This document shows positions 16,515 to 25,586 of a DNA stretch of 64,000 bases, piece by piece. The stretch is from Thalassorhabdomicrobium marinisediminis. GTDB taxonomy: Bacteria > Pseudomonadota > Alphaproteobacteria > Rhodobacterales > Rhodobacteraceae. The notes beneath the pieces are model-generated. The model was not told the DNA's origin. It did not search any database and saw nothing but the letters and a program-made list of their open reading frames with translations. The position numbers and the translations under genes were made by a program. Location of the stretch: positions 62,001 through 126,000 of the forward strand of contig NZ_QCYG01000002.1 in assembly GCF_003072065.1 (NCBI RefSeq). Direction: 5' to 3'. Every line of letters starts with the position of its first letter. Position 1 is the stretch's first letter.

Positions 16515-18092
16515 TTAGTCTGCGAACAAATAGGGGGTCTGGGCGATGCTGCGGGCCACATCTTCGGTCACGCTGAGGAATTGCGCAATAGGCGGCGTGT
16601 TCTCATCGGGGCTGTTGCTTTCGTGCAGCCGCCCGTGATGGGCGAAGCCCGCGTCGCGGATGCGGTCGGATTCGTAGATCACGTCATAGCGGATCGTGGG
16701 CAAGAGCTGCTGCATCGTCTCGTCGCCCGTTTGTTCCCCGGCAAGACCCACCCGCTTGGCGTGGCCGATCAGGTAGTCGTCGGAAAATTCACACTCCAGC
16801 TCAAGCAGGCGCGTCGTGGATCGGTCCGAGAAGAAATCCTGCATCAGGTCGAAGTTCGCCGTGTCCAGACAGATGATCAGCCGGTCGGTGTCGTAGTAGT
16901 CGAACAGCATCCGCATCAGCGCGCGCCGGTGGCGGGTGCGTTTTTCAAGCGTGGTCTGGATGCCGCCCAGATCGGGCAGGTCGGTGTCCTCTTCGTTGAA
17001 CAGATAGTCGATCGCCGGAATGTTCGTGTGGTGCTTGATCGAACCGACCAGCCGCTTGGCCACGTGCCATTTCTTGCAAGCGACGATCAGCAGCTCACGC
17101 TCGCGCCCCAGCGTGGCCTCGGATTCCCAGAAGCGGGGGGCGAAGCGGCGGCCGATCCGGCCCCGCCCGGTAAGAAAGGTGAACAACCGGCGGCCTTCGT
17201 TCGAGATCTTGAAATCCGAACGGCCCGAAGCCCAGAGCTGGCCCAGACGCTCTTTCAGGCTCGACGCCTCGGGGGAGATCTTGCGCGCGAAGAGGAAATC
17301 CTGACTGAGCAGCAGATCGTAGTGATCGTTGTAGAAGGTCACCGGCATGCCGTAGTCGGTGAACATCAGGAAGGTCAGCGTGCGGGTGCGGATTTCCTCC
17401 TCTGGCACAAGATGGCGCACCAGCGTCTGGAAGAACGTCTCGTCCGGGATCCAGGTGGTGCGGAAGAACCGCATCACGTCTTTGCGGCTGCGCGTCATGT
17501 CGAGGATCCATTCGATGGTGCGCCGCCGCAGACACCACCATTGCGACCCGATCATGATCTGCAGATCGGCCGGGATCTTGCGTTCGAGCTTGAGCTTCCG
17601 CTGCAGCCACCACGCATTGTAGAACAACGTCTTCTGCGTCCGTTCATTGAAGAAATGGCGGTAGATCAGCCGCTCTTCCTTCATGCCGGTCTTGATCCAG
17701 TCGGACTCGAAGAAATCGAAGCTTTCGATGTAGTCGCAATCGTCGCTGTCGAGCAGGGTCTTGGCATACTCCGCCGACTTGATCGCCATGCAATCGCCCG
17801 AGACCATGTAGAAATGCGTGGCGCGGGGGAAGGCGTCCACCGCAGCCTCAACCGCGTGCAACGTCGCCTGCACTAGCGACCATTCCCCCCAGCCGCATTT
17901 GATGCGCTTCTTGGCGAAGGTGACGTTGGGGTTGTCGTCCAGATGCTCACGAATATGGGCGAAGGCCGCTTGCGGGGCGCGGGCGTCGAAGTGGATGGCG
18001 ATATAGTCGCCCATCGCCGTCAACTGCTGCGCTTGCTGGACGATCGCTTCGGGGTCTTTGTGACACAGCAGGATAAAGGCGATTTTTGCCAT
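16515..18092 (-). CDS. GT14-type glycosyltransferase with DUF5928 domain
   Basis: The first ~270 residues resemble the core-2/I-branching beta-1,6-N-acetylglucosaminyltransferase family (GT14): MAKIAFILLCHKDPEAIVQQ, THFYMVSGDCMAIKS, SDDCDYIESFDFFESDWIKTG and GSQWWCLRRRTIEWIL. The C-terminal ~250 residues (AIDYLFNEEDTDLPDLGGIQ, YYDTDRLIICLDTANFDLMQ, YDVIYESDRI) match DUF5928, found in Rhodobacteraceae. No signal peptide or membrane segment is visible. It likely adds a sugar branch to a surface glycan in the cytoplasm. The neighbouring divergent sulfotransferase supports a role in exopolysaccharide modification. Confidence 0.85.
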   Translation of the reverse strand: MAKIAFILLCHKDPEAIVQQAQQLTAMGDYIAIHFDARAPQAAFAHIREHLDDNPNVTFAKKRIKCGWGEWSLVQATLHAVEAAVDAFPRATHFYMVSGDCMAIKSAEYAKTLLDSDDCDYIESFDFFESDWIKTGMKEERLIYRHFFNERTQKTLFYNAWWLQRKLKLERKIPADLQIMIGSQWWCLRRRTIEWILDMTRSRKDVMRFFRTTWIPDETFFQTLVRHLVPEEEIRTRTLTFLMFTDYGMPVTFYNDHYDLLLSQDFLFARKISPEASSLKERLGQLWASGRSDFKISNEGRRLFTFLTGRGRIGRRFAPRFWESEATLGRERELLIVACKKWHVAKRLVGSIKHHTNIPAIDYLFNEEDTDLPDLGGIQTTLEKRTRHRRALMRMLFDYYDTDRLIICLDTANFDLMQDFFSDRSTTRLLELECEFSDDYLIGHAKRVGLAGEQTGDETMQQLLPTIRYDVIYESDRIRDAGFAHHGRLHESNSPDENTPPIAQFLSVTEDVARSIAQTPYLFAD

Positions 18093-18243
18093 ACCGGAAA
18101 CAGTCTTCCCCCAGGGACGCGATTGTCATCATTTGGTTTTTCCTGTGTAAACGTGAAGACACATTGAATAAACACGAATTCTTTGCTTTTTTAGCGAAAA
18201 GCCGTGTCGCAACCTGTGGCCAGCGCACCAAGAGGACGAGCAT

Positions 18244-19062
18244 ATGGGGTTTCCCGGCACCTGGATGACCGAGAGTGAGAGCGTAGTCTATCGCGTGGTG
18301 CCGAAGTGCGCCTGCTCGACCATCGGTCAGATCATGTATTATTCCGATCACGGCGAATTTTTCGACGGTGACATCCATGACGCGCAAGGCGGGATGCACA
18401 AATGGGCGATGGAAGACAGCCAGCCGCTGATCAGCGCCAATGTGAAGGGCCATCAGAGCTTTGCCTTCACCTGTGTGCGCAACCCCTACACCCGCATCCT
18501 GAGTTCGTTCTTCGACAAGATCTGCGGCATCCAGCGCAACGGCAAACGCTACCGCGGCAACCTTGTGCCGCTGCTGATCCAGAAATACGGGATCGAGGTG
18601 GGCGACCCCGAGACGGGGTTCGAGTTCGACCAGATCAAATCCTTCCGCCGCTTCCTGCTGTTCGCCCGCGACACCATCAAGTTCCGTCGCCCCATGGACC
18701 CCGACATCCATTGGTCGGCCCAGTCCGGCCACATCAGCACCTTCATCGTCAACGGCGGGCGCTACGACAAGATTTTCTGGACCGAAGCGTTCAACGACGG
18801 GATGCAGCAGGTGCTTGACGGGATCGAGACGCCGCACAAGGTCGATCTGGCCAAAATCCCGCGCTTTAACGAAAGCGAGGGCCACGGCCCGAAACGCGCC
18901 CACCCGGTCGAGGATTACTTCGACGATCTGTCGAAACATCTGGTCTATGAAATCTACAAGAAGGATTTCGTGCTGTTCAAATACGACTTCGAGAATCCGG
19001 GCAACAAGATGCCCGTGGGCGAGATTGATCTGGATGAGGTTCATGCGAAACTGGGCGCATAG
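18244..19062 (+). CDS. Sulfotransferase family protein
   Basis: The 272-residue product has a P-loop-like PAPS-binding motif, VVPKCACSTIGQI (~19-31), and the 3'-phosphate loop FTCVRNPYTRILSSFFDK (~79-96). Both are typical of the sulfotransferase family 2/carbohydrate sulfotransferase group. It should move sulfate from PAPS to a hydroxyl, probably of a glycan. A GAGGACGAGC site precedes the ATG. It is divergent from the DUF5928 glycosyltransferase and overlaps the next gene, so the three may form one surface-glycan locus. The acceptor is unknown. Confidence 0.88.
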   Translation: MGFPGTWMTESESVVYRVVPKCACSTIGQIMYYSDHGEFFDGDIHDAQGGMHKWAMEDSQPLISANVKGHQSFAFTCVRNPYTRILSSFFDKICGIQRNGKRYRGNLVPLLIQKYGIEVGDPETGFEFDQIKSFRRFLLFARDTIKFRRPMDPDIHWSAQSGHISTFIVNGGRYDKIFWTEAFNDGMQQVLDGIETPHKVDLAKIPRFNESEGHGPKRAHPVEDYFDDLSKHLVYEIYKKDFVLFKYDFENPGNKMPVGEIDLDEVHAKLGA

Positions 19063-19747
19063 CTTAATTCTGACGCTGGGGCTGCTGGCTGCCCCTGCCG
19101 TTGCCACGCCGCCGCAGGTGGTCTGGATCACCGACGCGCTGTTTGCCCAAAATGACGAGGTGGTGCTGGTGCTGCGCACCATCGGCGACAACCACGGCTC
19201 TCACTTCACGACGCAGACGGACACATTCCTTCTGACCGTGGACCGCGCCGACGGAGGCCTGCGCGCGGTGGCGCCGGTTGAGCGCGTGGTCGATCACCAT
19301 CTGGGCGAGCCGGAGATCGACAAGACGACCTTCACCCCGATCGACGGCGCGGTGAACCCCTATGCGGTGCGGGCCGAGCTGAACGCCGCGCCGCTCGCTG
19401 ATCCGGTGGTGACCGACTGGCAATTAGCCCGCATCGCCCCAGACAGCCTGCAGGTGGTCGAGGGCGAAGAGGTGACCCATCGCATCGGGTTTGACGCCCT
19501 GCGCGCCCAGCTTGCTGCTTCGGTCCGGCAAACCCGCGACCTGTTGCCGGTGCTGCACGGCCCGATTCCGGGGGCGGAGCCGGACCCGGAAAGCATCGAC
19601 TTCGCCCGCGAATGCGCGACCGACGCCGTTTATGCCCGCTTCGAAATGGACCAGACCCCGCCCGCCATGGCGCGCATGATCTGTGAGGATCGCGAGGCCG
19701 GCGGCGTCTCCACCTACTGGGTCACGGTGCCGGCGGTGGGCGGCTAG
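19043..19747 (+). CDS. Secreted protein of unknown function
   Basis: The 234-residue product has a clear signal peptide (MRNWAHSLILTLGLLAAPAVA) and no recognised domain. Two cysteines near the C-terminus (ARECATDAV and MICEDREAG) could form a disulfide. The start overlaps the sulfotransferase gene by 20 bases and has GAGG upstream, so translational coupling is likely and the product may be involved in the same process. Its stop codon shares the tetranucleotide CTAG with the stop of the opposing gene. Confidence 0.75.
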   Translation: MRNWAHSLILTLGLLAAPAVATPPQVVWITDALFAQNDEVVLVLRTIGDNHGSHFTTQTDTFLLTVDRADGGLRAVAPVERVVDHHLGEPEIDKTTFTPIDGAVNPYAVRAELNAAPLADPVVTDWQLARIAPDSLQVVEGEEVTHRIGFDALRAQLAASVRQTRDLLPVLHGPIPGAEPDPESIDFARECATDAVYARFEMDQTPPAMARMICEDREAGGVSTYWVTVPAVGG

Positions 19748-20721
19748 ACCAGACCGGCTTCCTTGAAGGCGCGCAGCATGTTCGCTTCGGGGCGCGGGCC
19801 GATGTGGCCGATCACCTCGGCCGCGCACATCACGCCCATCTGCGCCGCCACGTCGAGCGCCGCGCCGGTCTGGATGCCGTACAGGAACCCCGCCGCGAAC
19901 TGGTCGCCCGCGCCTGTGGCGTCCACGGGGGTCACGGTTTGCACCTCCGCCGTGAACCGCTGCGATCCGTTCTGGATCCAGACGGAGTCGCCCGAACGGG
20001 TGCAGGCGACAACCTCGCAGACTTCGGCGGCCTTGCGCACGGCGGCGTCGAGATCGTCGGTCTCGTACAGGGTGAGCCACTCTTCCGCGTTGCCGATGGC
20101 GATGTCCATGTCGTTGTCGATCAAGCGCTTGAAATCCGCGCGGTGCCGTTCGGCGCAAAACGGGTCCGAGATCGTGATGACCGAGCGCCCGCCCGCCGCC
20201 TTCATCTTGCTGGCGGCTTCGGAAAAGGCGGTTTTGCCCTCGTCCTTGTCGAACAGATACCCCTCAAGCAACAGCAAGCCGGGGCCGAAGACGTCGGGCA
20301 CATCGGCCGAGGAAATATCGGCGCCCGCGCCCAGATAGGTGTTCATCGAGCGTTCGCCGTCGGGGCTGACGAAGATCATCGAGCGCGAGGTGGGCAGGTC
20401 CACGTCCTGCGGCGGAAAGGGAAAGGCGGTGCCGGCCTTTTCCAGTGCATCGGCATAGAACTGCCCCAGCGCGTCGTCCTTCACCTTGCCGATGAAGGCG
20501 GTCTGCAGGCCCAGCTCTCCGATGCCGGCGATGGTGTTGCCGACCGAGCCGCCCGGTGCCTCGGTCCGGTCGGACATGGCGGCATAGAGCAGCTCGGCGC
20601 GGTCGCGCTCGATCAGTTGCATGATGCCCTTGGTGATACCCATCTGGTCGAGAAACGTGTCACTCCCGTGCGAGATCACGTCCACCACCGCGTTGCCGAT
20701 GCCGATTACGTCGTAGGTCAT
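19744..20721 (-). CDS. PfkB-family carbohydrate/adenosine kinase
   Basis: The 325-residue product belongs to the ribokinase/PfkB superfamily. It starts MTYDVIGIGNAVVDVI and carries GGSVGNTIAGIGELG. The catalytic and anion-hole motif is TPVDATGAGDQFAAGFLYG (~250). Alphaproteobacterial relatives are usually annotated as adenosine kinase, which is the best guess. The start codon overlaps the nth stop in an ATGA, so the two are translationally coupled. The unrelated functions suggest only shared transcription. Confidence 0.88.
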   Translation of the reverse strand: MTYDVIGIGNAVVDVISHGSDTFLDQMGITKGIMQLIERDRAELLYAAMSDRTEAPGGSVGNTIAGIGELGLQTAFIGKVKDDALGQFYADALEKAGTAFPFPPQDVDLPTSRSMIFVSPDGERSMNTYLGAGADISSADVPDVFGPGLLLLEGYLFDKDEGKTAFSEAASKMKAAGGRSVITISDPFCAERHRADFKRLIDNDMDIAIGNAEEWLTLYETDDLDAAVRKAAEVCEVVACTRSGDSVWIQNGSQRFTAEVQTVTPVDATGAGDQFAAGFLYGIQTGAALDVAAQMGVMCAAEVIGHIGPRPEANMLRAFKEAGLV

Positions 20722-21371
20722 TCTGTCTTGTCCTCGTACAGACACAGGTCGCGGATCTGGCAGGCCTGACATTTGGGTTTGCGCGCGACGCAGATATACC
20801 GCCCGTGCAGGATCATCCAGTGGTGCGCGTGCAGTTGGAAATCGGCGGGGACGTTGTCTTCGATCGCGCGTTCGACGGCGTCCACGTCGCGGCCCGGCGC
20901 GATGCCGCTGCGGTTGCCCAGCCGGAAGATATGGGTGTCCACCGCCTGCGCGGGCTGACCCCACCACATGTTGAGCACGACATTCGCCGTCTTGCGCCCC
21001 ACGCCGGGCAGGGACTGGAGCGCGGCGCGGGAATTGGGCACCTCACCGCCGTAGTCGTCCACAAGGATCTGCGCCATCTTGATGACGTTCTTGGCCTTGT
21101 TGCGATACAGCCCGATGGTCTTGATGTGCTCGATCAGACCCTCTTCCCCCAGCTCAAGCATCAGCTGCGGCGTATAGGCGATTTTGAACAGCTCGGCCGT
21201 GGCCTTGTTCACGCCCTTGTCCGTGGCCTGCGCCGAGAGCGCGACCGCCACGACCAGCGTATAGGCGTTGACGTGGTCCAACTCCCCCAAGGGTTCGGGA
21301 TCGGTGGCGTGGAAGCGGGTGAACACTTCACGCATGGCGTGATAATCCAACTGTCGGGTGAGTTTGGCCAT
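20718..21371 (-). CDS. nth: Endonuclease III
   Basis: Nth is a bifunctional DNA glycosylase/AP lyase that removes oxidised pyrimidines. The 217-residue product has the helix-hairpin-helix LPGVGRKTANVVLNMWWG with its lysine, the catalytic aspartate in AVDTHIFRLGNR, and the 4Fe-4S cluster C-x6-C-x2-C-x5-C in CVARKPKCQACQIRDLC. Length is normal. It precedes the PfkB-type kinase in an overlapping pair. Confidence 0.97.
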   Translation of the reverse strand: MAKLTRQLDYHAMREVFTRFHATDPEPLGELDHVNAYTLVVAVALSAQATDKGVNKATAELFKIAYTPQLMLELGEEGLIEHIKTIGLYRNKAKNVIKMAQILVDDYGGEVPNSRAALQSLPGVGRKTANVVLNMWWGQPAQAVDTHIFRLGNRSGIAPGRDVDAVERAIEDNVPADFQLHAHHWMILHGRYICVARKPKCQACQIRDLCLYEDKTE

Positions 21372-21461
21372 GGCGCCCTTTTGCCCCGCACGGGGCCGCC
21401 CGGCAAGGGGATGCGCAACATTCGGGTCGCGCCGTGGCTGACGCGCCGCTAGGTTTACCCC

Positions 21462-22304
21462 ATGGAGCCGTCAGACCGATATCATTACCACGTCATCCGC
21501 CGCGCGCTGGACCACATCGACGCAGCACCTGCGCCGCTTTCGCTTGAGGCATTGGCCCGCGAGATGGAGATGTCGCCCGCGCATTTCCAGCGGGTGTTTT
21601 CGCGCTGGGTGGGCGTGTCGCCGAAGCGGTATCAGCAATATCTGCGCCTCGAACATGCGCGCGCCCTGTTGGCGGACCGGTTCACGACGCTGGCGACAGC
21701 GGATGCGGTGGGCCTGTCGGGATCGGGGCGGCTGCACGATCTGTTCCTCACGTGGGAGGCGATGTCGCCCGGCACCTATGCCAAGGGCGGCGCGGGGCTG
21801 GAGATCTTCTGGGGCTGGTTCGACAGCCCCTTTGGTGAGGCTTTGGTTATGGGGACCGCGCGCGGCATTTGCGGGCTGGCTTTCGCCGCTGAGACCGGAC
21901 GGGCGGCGGCGATGGAGGATCTGGTGCGGCGCTGGCCCAAGGCCACGTTCAAGGAGGCGCCCGAGCGGCTGCGGAGCTGGGTCGAGACCGCCTTTGGCGC
22001 GCGCCAGACCGGAGAGAAAGCGCCGCTCTACCTCATCGGAGCGCCGCTACAGCTCAAGGTGTGGGAGGCCTTGCTGGCGATCCCGTCGGGCCATGTCACC
22101 ACCTATAGCGAGATTGCGCAGGCCATCGGCAACCCCAAGGCGGTGCGGGCCGTGGGGACCGCCGTGGGCCGCAACCCTGTGTCGTGGCTGATTCCCTGCC
22201 ATCGGGCATTGCGCAAATCCGGCGCGCTGGGGGGCTATCACTGGGGGCTTCCGGTGAAACGCGCCATGCTCGCTTGGGAAAGCGCGCGGGAAGATGCGGG
22301 CTAG
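21462..22304 (+). CDS. AraC-type HTH fused to O6-methylguanine-DNA methyltransferase (Ada-like)
   Basis: The 280-residue product has an AraC-type helix-turn-helix at ~15-105 (ALAREMEMSPAHFQRVFSRW, GVSPKRYQQYLR). It is fused to a C-terminal alkyl-transferase domain with the suicide cysteine C246 in SWLIPCHRALR. The N-terminal Ada metal domain that accepts methyl groups from phosphotriesters is absent. It therefore probably repairs O6-methylguanine and may regulate genes without the usual Ada activation step. It lies downstream of the divergent nth gene, so two repair genes sit side by side. Confidence 0.93.
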   Translation: MEPSDRYHYHVIRRALDHIDAAPAPLSLEALAREMEMSPAHFQRVFSRWVGVSPKRYQQYLRLEHARALLADRFTTLATADAVGLSGSGRLHDLFLTWEAMSPGTYAKGGAGLEIFWGWFDSPFGEALVMGTARGICGLAFAAETGRAAAMEDLVRRWPKATFKEAPERLRSWVETAFGARQTGEKAPLYLIGAPLQLKVWEALLAIPSGHVTTYSEIAQAIGNPKAVRAVGTAVGRNPVSWLIPCHRALRKSGALGGYHWGLPVKRAMLAWESAREDAG

Positions 22305-22449
22305 CTTTCGAAAATTAAACCAATAAAATCAGCGCAGGTCGGCGGAACCAAGCCGAATGCGCCTGCGTTATTGGATAGCAGGGCGGTATGTTCGATATAA
22401 GCCGCACCAAGTGCACCTGTGACGGGTGCCCAACAATGGAATGAGAATT

Positions 22450-23112
22450 ATGAACCTGTCCAAACTTTCCCTCGCTGGCGCAATGTCCGGTGTCCTCGTC
22501 CTTTCGGCCTGTGCCGACATGCAAGACCCCAACAACCCCAACCGTAACACGCAGACCGGCGCCGCCATCGGCGCTGCCGCCGGTGCCGTGCTGGGTGCGG
22601 CCACCAACAACGACAACGTGCGCGACCGCAACCGCGGTGCCGTCGTCGGTGCCCTGCTGGGTGCGACCGGTGGTGGCCTGATCGGTGCACAGCTTGACCG
22701 TCAGGAAGCGGAACTGCGCGCGCAGCTCGGCTCGAACGCACAGATCGTCAACACCGGCAGCCAGCTGATCGTGACGCTGCCGCAGGACATCCTGTTCGCC
22801 ACCGACAGCGCGAACCTCACCGGTGCGCTGCGCAACGACCTGACCGCGCTGGCCCGCTCGATCAACAACTATCCGAACACCACAGTGAACGTGATCGGCC
22901 ACGCCGACAGCACCGGTTCTGCCGCCTATAACCAGGACCTGTCCACACGCCGTGCGCAGGCCGTGTCTTCGGTGCTGATCCAGTCCGGCGTCTCCTCTGC
23001 CCGTGTTCGTGCCATCGGCCGTGGCGAATCCGCGCCGATCGCATCGAACCTGACCGCCGAGGGCCGCGCCCAGAACCGTCGGGTCGAGATCACGATCACG
23101 CCGAACGGCTAA
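22450..23112 (+). CDS. OmpA-family outer membrane lipoprotein
   Basis: This ~220-residue lipoprotein starts MNLSKLSLAGAMSGVL and has the lipobox LSAC at ~18-21. A glycine-rich segment (AAIGAAAGAVLGAA... ALLGATGGGLIGAQL) follows, which looks like a glycine-zipper membrane-associated part. The C-terminal OmpA domain (~105-220) has NVIGHADSTGSAAYNQDLS and RRVEITITPNG, the peptidoglycan-binding motif. It resembles YiaD/Pal-type proteins. An ATG nine bases earlier (22441) is also possible; I prefer 22450. A perfect terminator follows. Confidence 0.93.
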   Translation: MNLSKLSLAGAMSGVLVLSACADMQDPNNPNRNTQTGAAIGAAAGAVLGAATNNDNVRDRNRGAVVGALLGATGGGLIGAQLDRQEAELRAQLGSNAQIVNTGSQLIVTLPQDILFATDSANLTGALRNDLTALARSINNYPNTTVNVIGHADSTGSAAYNQDLSTRRAQAVSSVLIQSGVSSARVRAIGRGESAPIASNLTAEGRAQNRRVEITITPNG

Positions 23113-23138
23113 GCCCGCAGCGGAATAGCATACAGCGG

Positions 23139-23172
23139 AAAGGCCGCGCTCACGGTGAGCGCGGCCTTTTTT
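23139..23172 (+). terminator. Terminator after the OmpA lipoprotein gene
   Basis: AAAGGCCGCGCTCAC pairs with GTGAGCGCGGCCTTT around a very short loop, followed by a run of T. It lies about 30 bases after the OmpA stop and just before the convergent ATP synthase genes. Confidence 0.92.
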
Positions 23173-23207
23173 GTGGGTAGGGGGAGAGCGCTTTGGGCCC
23201 CGCAATG

Positions 23208-23239
23208 AAAAAGACCCGACGCAGGTGCATCGGGCCTTT
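23208..23239 (-). terminator. Terminator of the ATP synthase F0 operon
   Basis: Read on the minus strand, AAAGGCCCGATGCA pairs with TGCGTCGGGTCTTT, with two G-T pairs, and is followed by further T. It lies 25 bases after the atpF stop and ends the F0 operon. Confidence 0.88.
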
Positions 23240-23264
23240 GGTCATTCGGTAATGGCGCGACGCG

Positions 23265-23837
23265 TCAGTGCAGCTTGGCACCGACTTCGGCGATCGACTC
23301 GTCGATCATCCGGTCCGCGTCTTCCGCCGTGGTCTGCTTGGCGATCACGTCGCGGGCAGCGGCCACAGCCACAGCCACGGCCTGATTGCGCACGTCACGG
23401 ATCGCAGCGGCCTTGGCGCTTTCGATCTGGTCGGTGGCCGAGGCCAGACGACGCTCAACCGATGTGGCGATGTCTTCTTTTGCCTGCTCGGCCGAGCGGG
23501 CGGCTTCGGCCTTGGCGTCATCCACGATGCGCTTGGCCTGTTCCTGCACGTCGCGCTGCTTGCGCTCATAAGAGGCGAGCAGTGTCTGCGCCTCTTCGCG
23601 CAGCGCCTTGGCTTCGTCGAGGTCCGAGCGGATGCCCGTGGCGCGGTTGTCCAGCAGGCCCATCAACATGGACGGTACCTTGAAGTAGAGCAACACGCCG
23701 ACGAAGATCAGGAACGAGACGAGCACGATCATGTCGGTGTTGTCGAGGTGCCAGAAATCGCCCGAGAACGGGTTCTTGCTGGCGGCCAGCGCGGGCGACG
23801 CCGCGAGGGTCAGAAGGGTGGCAACGGTATATTTCAT
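23265..23837 (-). CDS. atpF: ATP synthase F0 subunit b
   Basis: Subunit b forms the peripheral stalk joining F1 to the membrane. The 190-residue product has one N-terminal membrane helix (TDMIVLVSFLIFVGVLLYF) and a long charged helix rich in alanine, glutamate and lysine. A preceding hydrophobic segment (MKYTVATLLTLAASPALAAS) looks like a signal peptide, as in other Rhodobacteraceae b subunits. It lies three bases after the b' subunit. The b/b' pair is typical of photosynthetic bacteria and their relatives. Confidence 0.95.
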   Translation of the reverse strand: MKYTVATLLTLAASPALAASKNPFSGDFWHLDNTDMIVLVSFLIFVGVLLYFKVPSMLMGLLDNRATGIRSDLDEAKALREEAQTLLASYERKQRDVQEQAKRIVDDAKAEAARSAEQAKEDIATSVERRLASATDQIESAKAAAIRDVRNQAVAVAVAAARDVIAKQTTAEDADRMIDESIAEVGAKLH

Positions 23838-23840
23838 GGC

Positions 23841-24371
23841 TTACCCTTTCATCCGCGCGTTGACGGCTGCGGTCACGGAGCGCGCATCGGCCTTGCCACC
23901 CAGAGCGGCGACGATTTCCTTGGCGGTGTCTTTGGCGACCGCTTTGATCGCTTCGGAGGCACCGGCCTCGATCTCGGCGATGGCGGCCTGACTCTCGGCG
24001 GTTTGCGCGGCGATTTCGGCTTCGGCCTTCTGCATCTGCGCATCAAGCTCGGCCTGCATTTCGGCCTTGGCCTCATCGACGATCTTGCCGGCTTCGGCGC
24101 GGGCGTCGACCAGCGCCTTGTCGTAGGCGGCCTCGGCCTCTTTCGCGCGGGCCTTGAGTTCTTCGGCGGCGGCGATGTCGTTGGTGATGGTCCCCTGACG
24201 TTCGGCCAGAACCGCGCCAATGCGGGGCAGCGCCACGCGGGACAGAATGAGATAGATCACGACCAGCGTGACCACGAGCCAGAAAATCTGGTTCGGGAAG
24301 GTCGAGAGATCCAGCTGCGGCATGCCCGCGCCGCTGGCCTCGGCTCCTGTTTCGACTGCTGTGTCAGCCAT
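23841..24371 (-). CDS. atpX: ATP synthase F0 subunit b'
   Basis: The b' subunit pairs with b in a heterodimeric peripheral stalk. The 176-residue product has one membrane helix ([19 protein letters not shown]) and a coiled-coil tail. I chose the ATG at 24371 because GAGGG lies nine bases upstream; an ATG at 24380 sits too close to it. The 124-base gap after atpE contains a stem-loop. Confidence 0.95.
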   Translation of the reverse strand: MADTAVETGAEASGAGMPQLDLSTFPNQIFWLVVTLVVIYLILSRVALPRIGAVLAERQGTITNDIAAAEELKARAKEAEAAYDKALVDARAEAGKIVDEAKAEMQAELDAQMQKAEAEIAAQTAESQAAIAEIEAGASEAIKAVAKDTAKEIVAALGGKADARSVTAAVNARMKG

Positions 24372-24448
24372 GGGTCGCATCCCTCTTAGATGTTCTGTGA
24401 GGACGGGCCGGAACGGGCCGCGTCGAAGGTTTGGGCTTGGCCCTACTC

Positions 24449-24477
24449 AGGTGGAACGCCGCGCGGGCGCCCCACCT
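24449..24477 (-). promoter_or_regulatory. Stem-loop between atpE and the b' gene
   Basis: On the minus strand AGGTGG pairs with CCACCT, with inner GCGCC/GGCG pairing. No T run follows, so it is more likely a processing or 3'-stabilising element than a terminator. Stabilising the atpE message would fit the need for many c subunits per complex. This role is an inference. Confidence 0.45.
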
Positions 24478-24501
24478 TTCGTAAGGAATGTCCGTCGTGT
24501 C

Positions 24502-24726
24502 TTAGACTGCGAACATCAGCAGCAGAGCGACGAGGAACGAGAAGATCCCCAGTGCTTCTGCGAACGCGATGCCGATGAACAGGGTCGCGGTCTGACCGGC
24601 CGCAGCCGATGGGTTGCGCAGGGCCCCTGCGAGGAAGTTGCCAGCAACGTTGCCGACACCCAGTGCCGCGATGCCGGTGCCCAGGCCTGCAATGCCTGCG
24701 CCGATGTGTGCGAGTTCGCCTTCCAT
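24502..24726 (-). CDS. atpE: ATP synthase F0 subunit c
   Basis: Subunit c forms the proton-translocating ring. The 74-residue product is two membrane helices joined by a polar loop ([12 protein letters not shown]). The glycine-rich first helix ([18 protein letters not shown]) and the essential carboxylate E in [17 protein letters not shown] are visible. The motif is of the standard H+ type, with no obvious Na+-binding pattern. Confidence 0.97.
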   Translation of the reverse strand: MEGELAHIGAGIAGLGTGIAALGVGNVAGNFLAGALRNPSAAAGQTATLFIGIAFAEALGIFSFLVALLLMFAV

Positions 24727-24826
24727 GATGTATCTCCTTACGATTGGAAGTTTGTGCTTTGGCGGAGAAGTCCGCGTTTGCCTGTGGGGGCGGACCGTGG
24801 CCCGCCGTGTGGGTTGGGCTGCGGCG

Positions 24827-25585
24827 TCAGTGCGACGGATGCAGCGCGTCCTTGAGGTAGACGCATGTGAGGATGGTGAAGACGTAGGCCTGAATGGCCG
24901 CGACCAGCACTTCGAGGGCGTAGATCGCGATGACGCCGAAGATCGCGAAAGGCGCGATCAGCAGACCGACCTGCGCGAAGCCCGCGAACACCTTGAGAAC
25001 CGCGTGACCCGCCATGACGTTGCCGGCCAGACGAATGGAGTGGCTGACGGGGCGCACGAAATAGGAAATGCCTTCGATGACGGCGAGGATCGGGCGCAGC
25101 GCCAGTGGCGCGGAGGAAACCCAGAACAGGCCCAGGAAGGATACGCCATTCTTGACGAAGCCGATCACCGTCACGGCGATGAAAACCGCCAGCGCCAGAA
25201 CCGCCGTCACCGCGATGTGCGACGTGGTGGTGAAGGCCATCGGCAGCAGGCCGAGGAAGTTGGACATCAGGATGAAGATGAACAGCGTGAAAATATAGGG
25301 GAAATACTTGACCCCGTCCTTGCCGGTCACATCCTCGACCATGGTGTAGATGAAGCCGTAGAGCGTCTCGGCGATCGACTGGGTGCGATTGGGCACCACG
25401 GCGCGCTTGCGGGTGCCCATGACCAGCAGCAGCACGATGCACAGCACGGCGATTGCCATCCACAGGGTCACGTTGGTGATCGTGTACCAGTGGACCGGAC
25501 CCTCACCAAACAGACGGTAAACCTCGAACTGGTCGAGGGGGTGGAACGAAAGGCCGCCTTCTGCGCTTTGCGTCGTCTCTGCCAC
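24827..25585 (-). CDS. atpB: ATP synthase F0 subunit a
   Basis: Subunit a carries the proton half-channels. The 252-residue product is very hydrophobic and has the essential arginine in [15 protein letters not shown]. The segment [20 protein letters not shown] is also conserved. It starts one base before the atpI stop boundary, so it is tightly packed in the operon. Confidence 0.96.
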   Translation of the reverse strand: MAETTQSAEGGLSFHPLDQFEVYRLFGEGPVHWYTITNVTLWMAIAVLCIVLLLVMGTRKRAVVPNRTQSIAETLYGFIYTMVEDVTGKDGVKYFPYIFTLFIFILMSNFLGLLPMAFTTTSHIAVTAVLALAVFIAVTVIGFVKNGVSFLGLFWVSSAPLALRPILAVIEGISYFVRPVSHSIRLAGNVMAGHAVLKVFAGFAQVGLLIAPFAIFGVIAIYALEVLVAAIQAYVFTILTCVYLKDALHPSH

Positions 25586-25586
25586 G

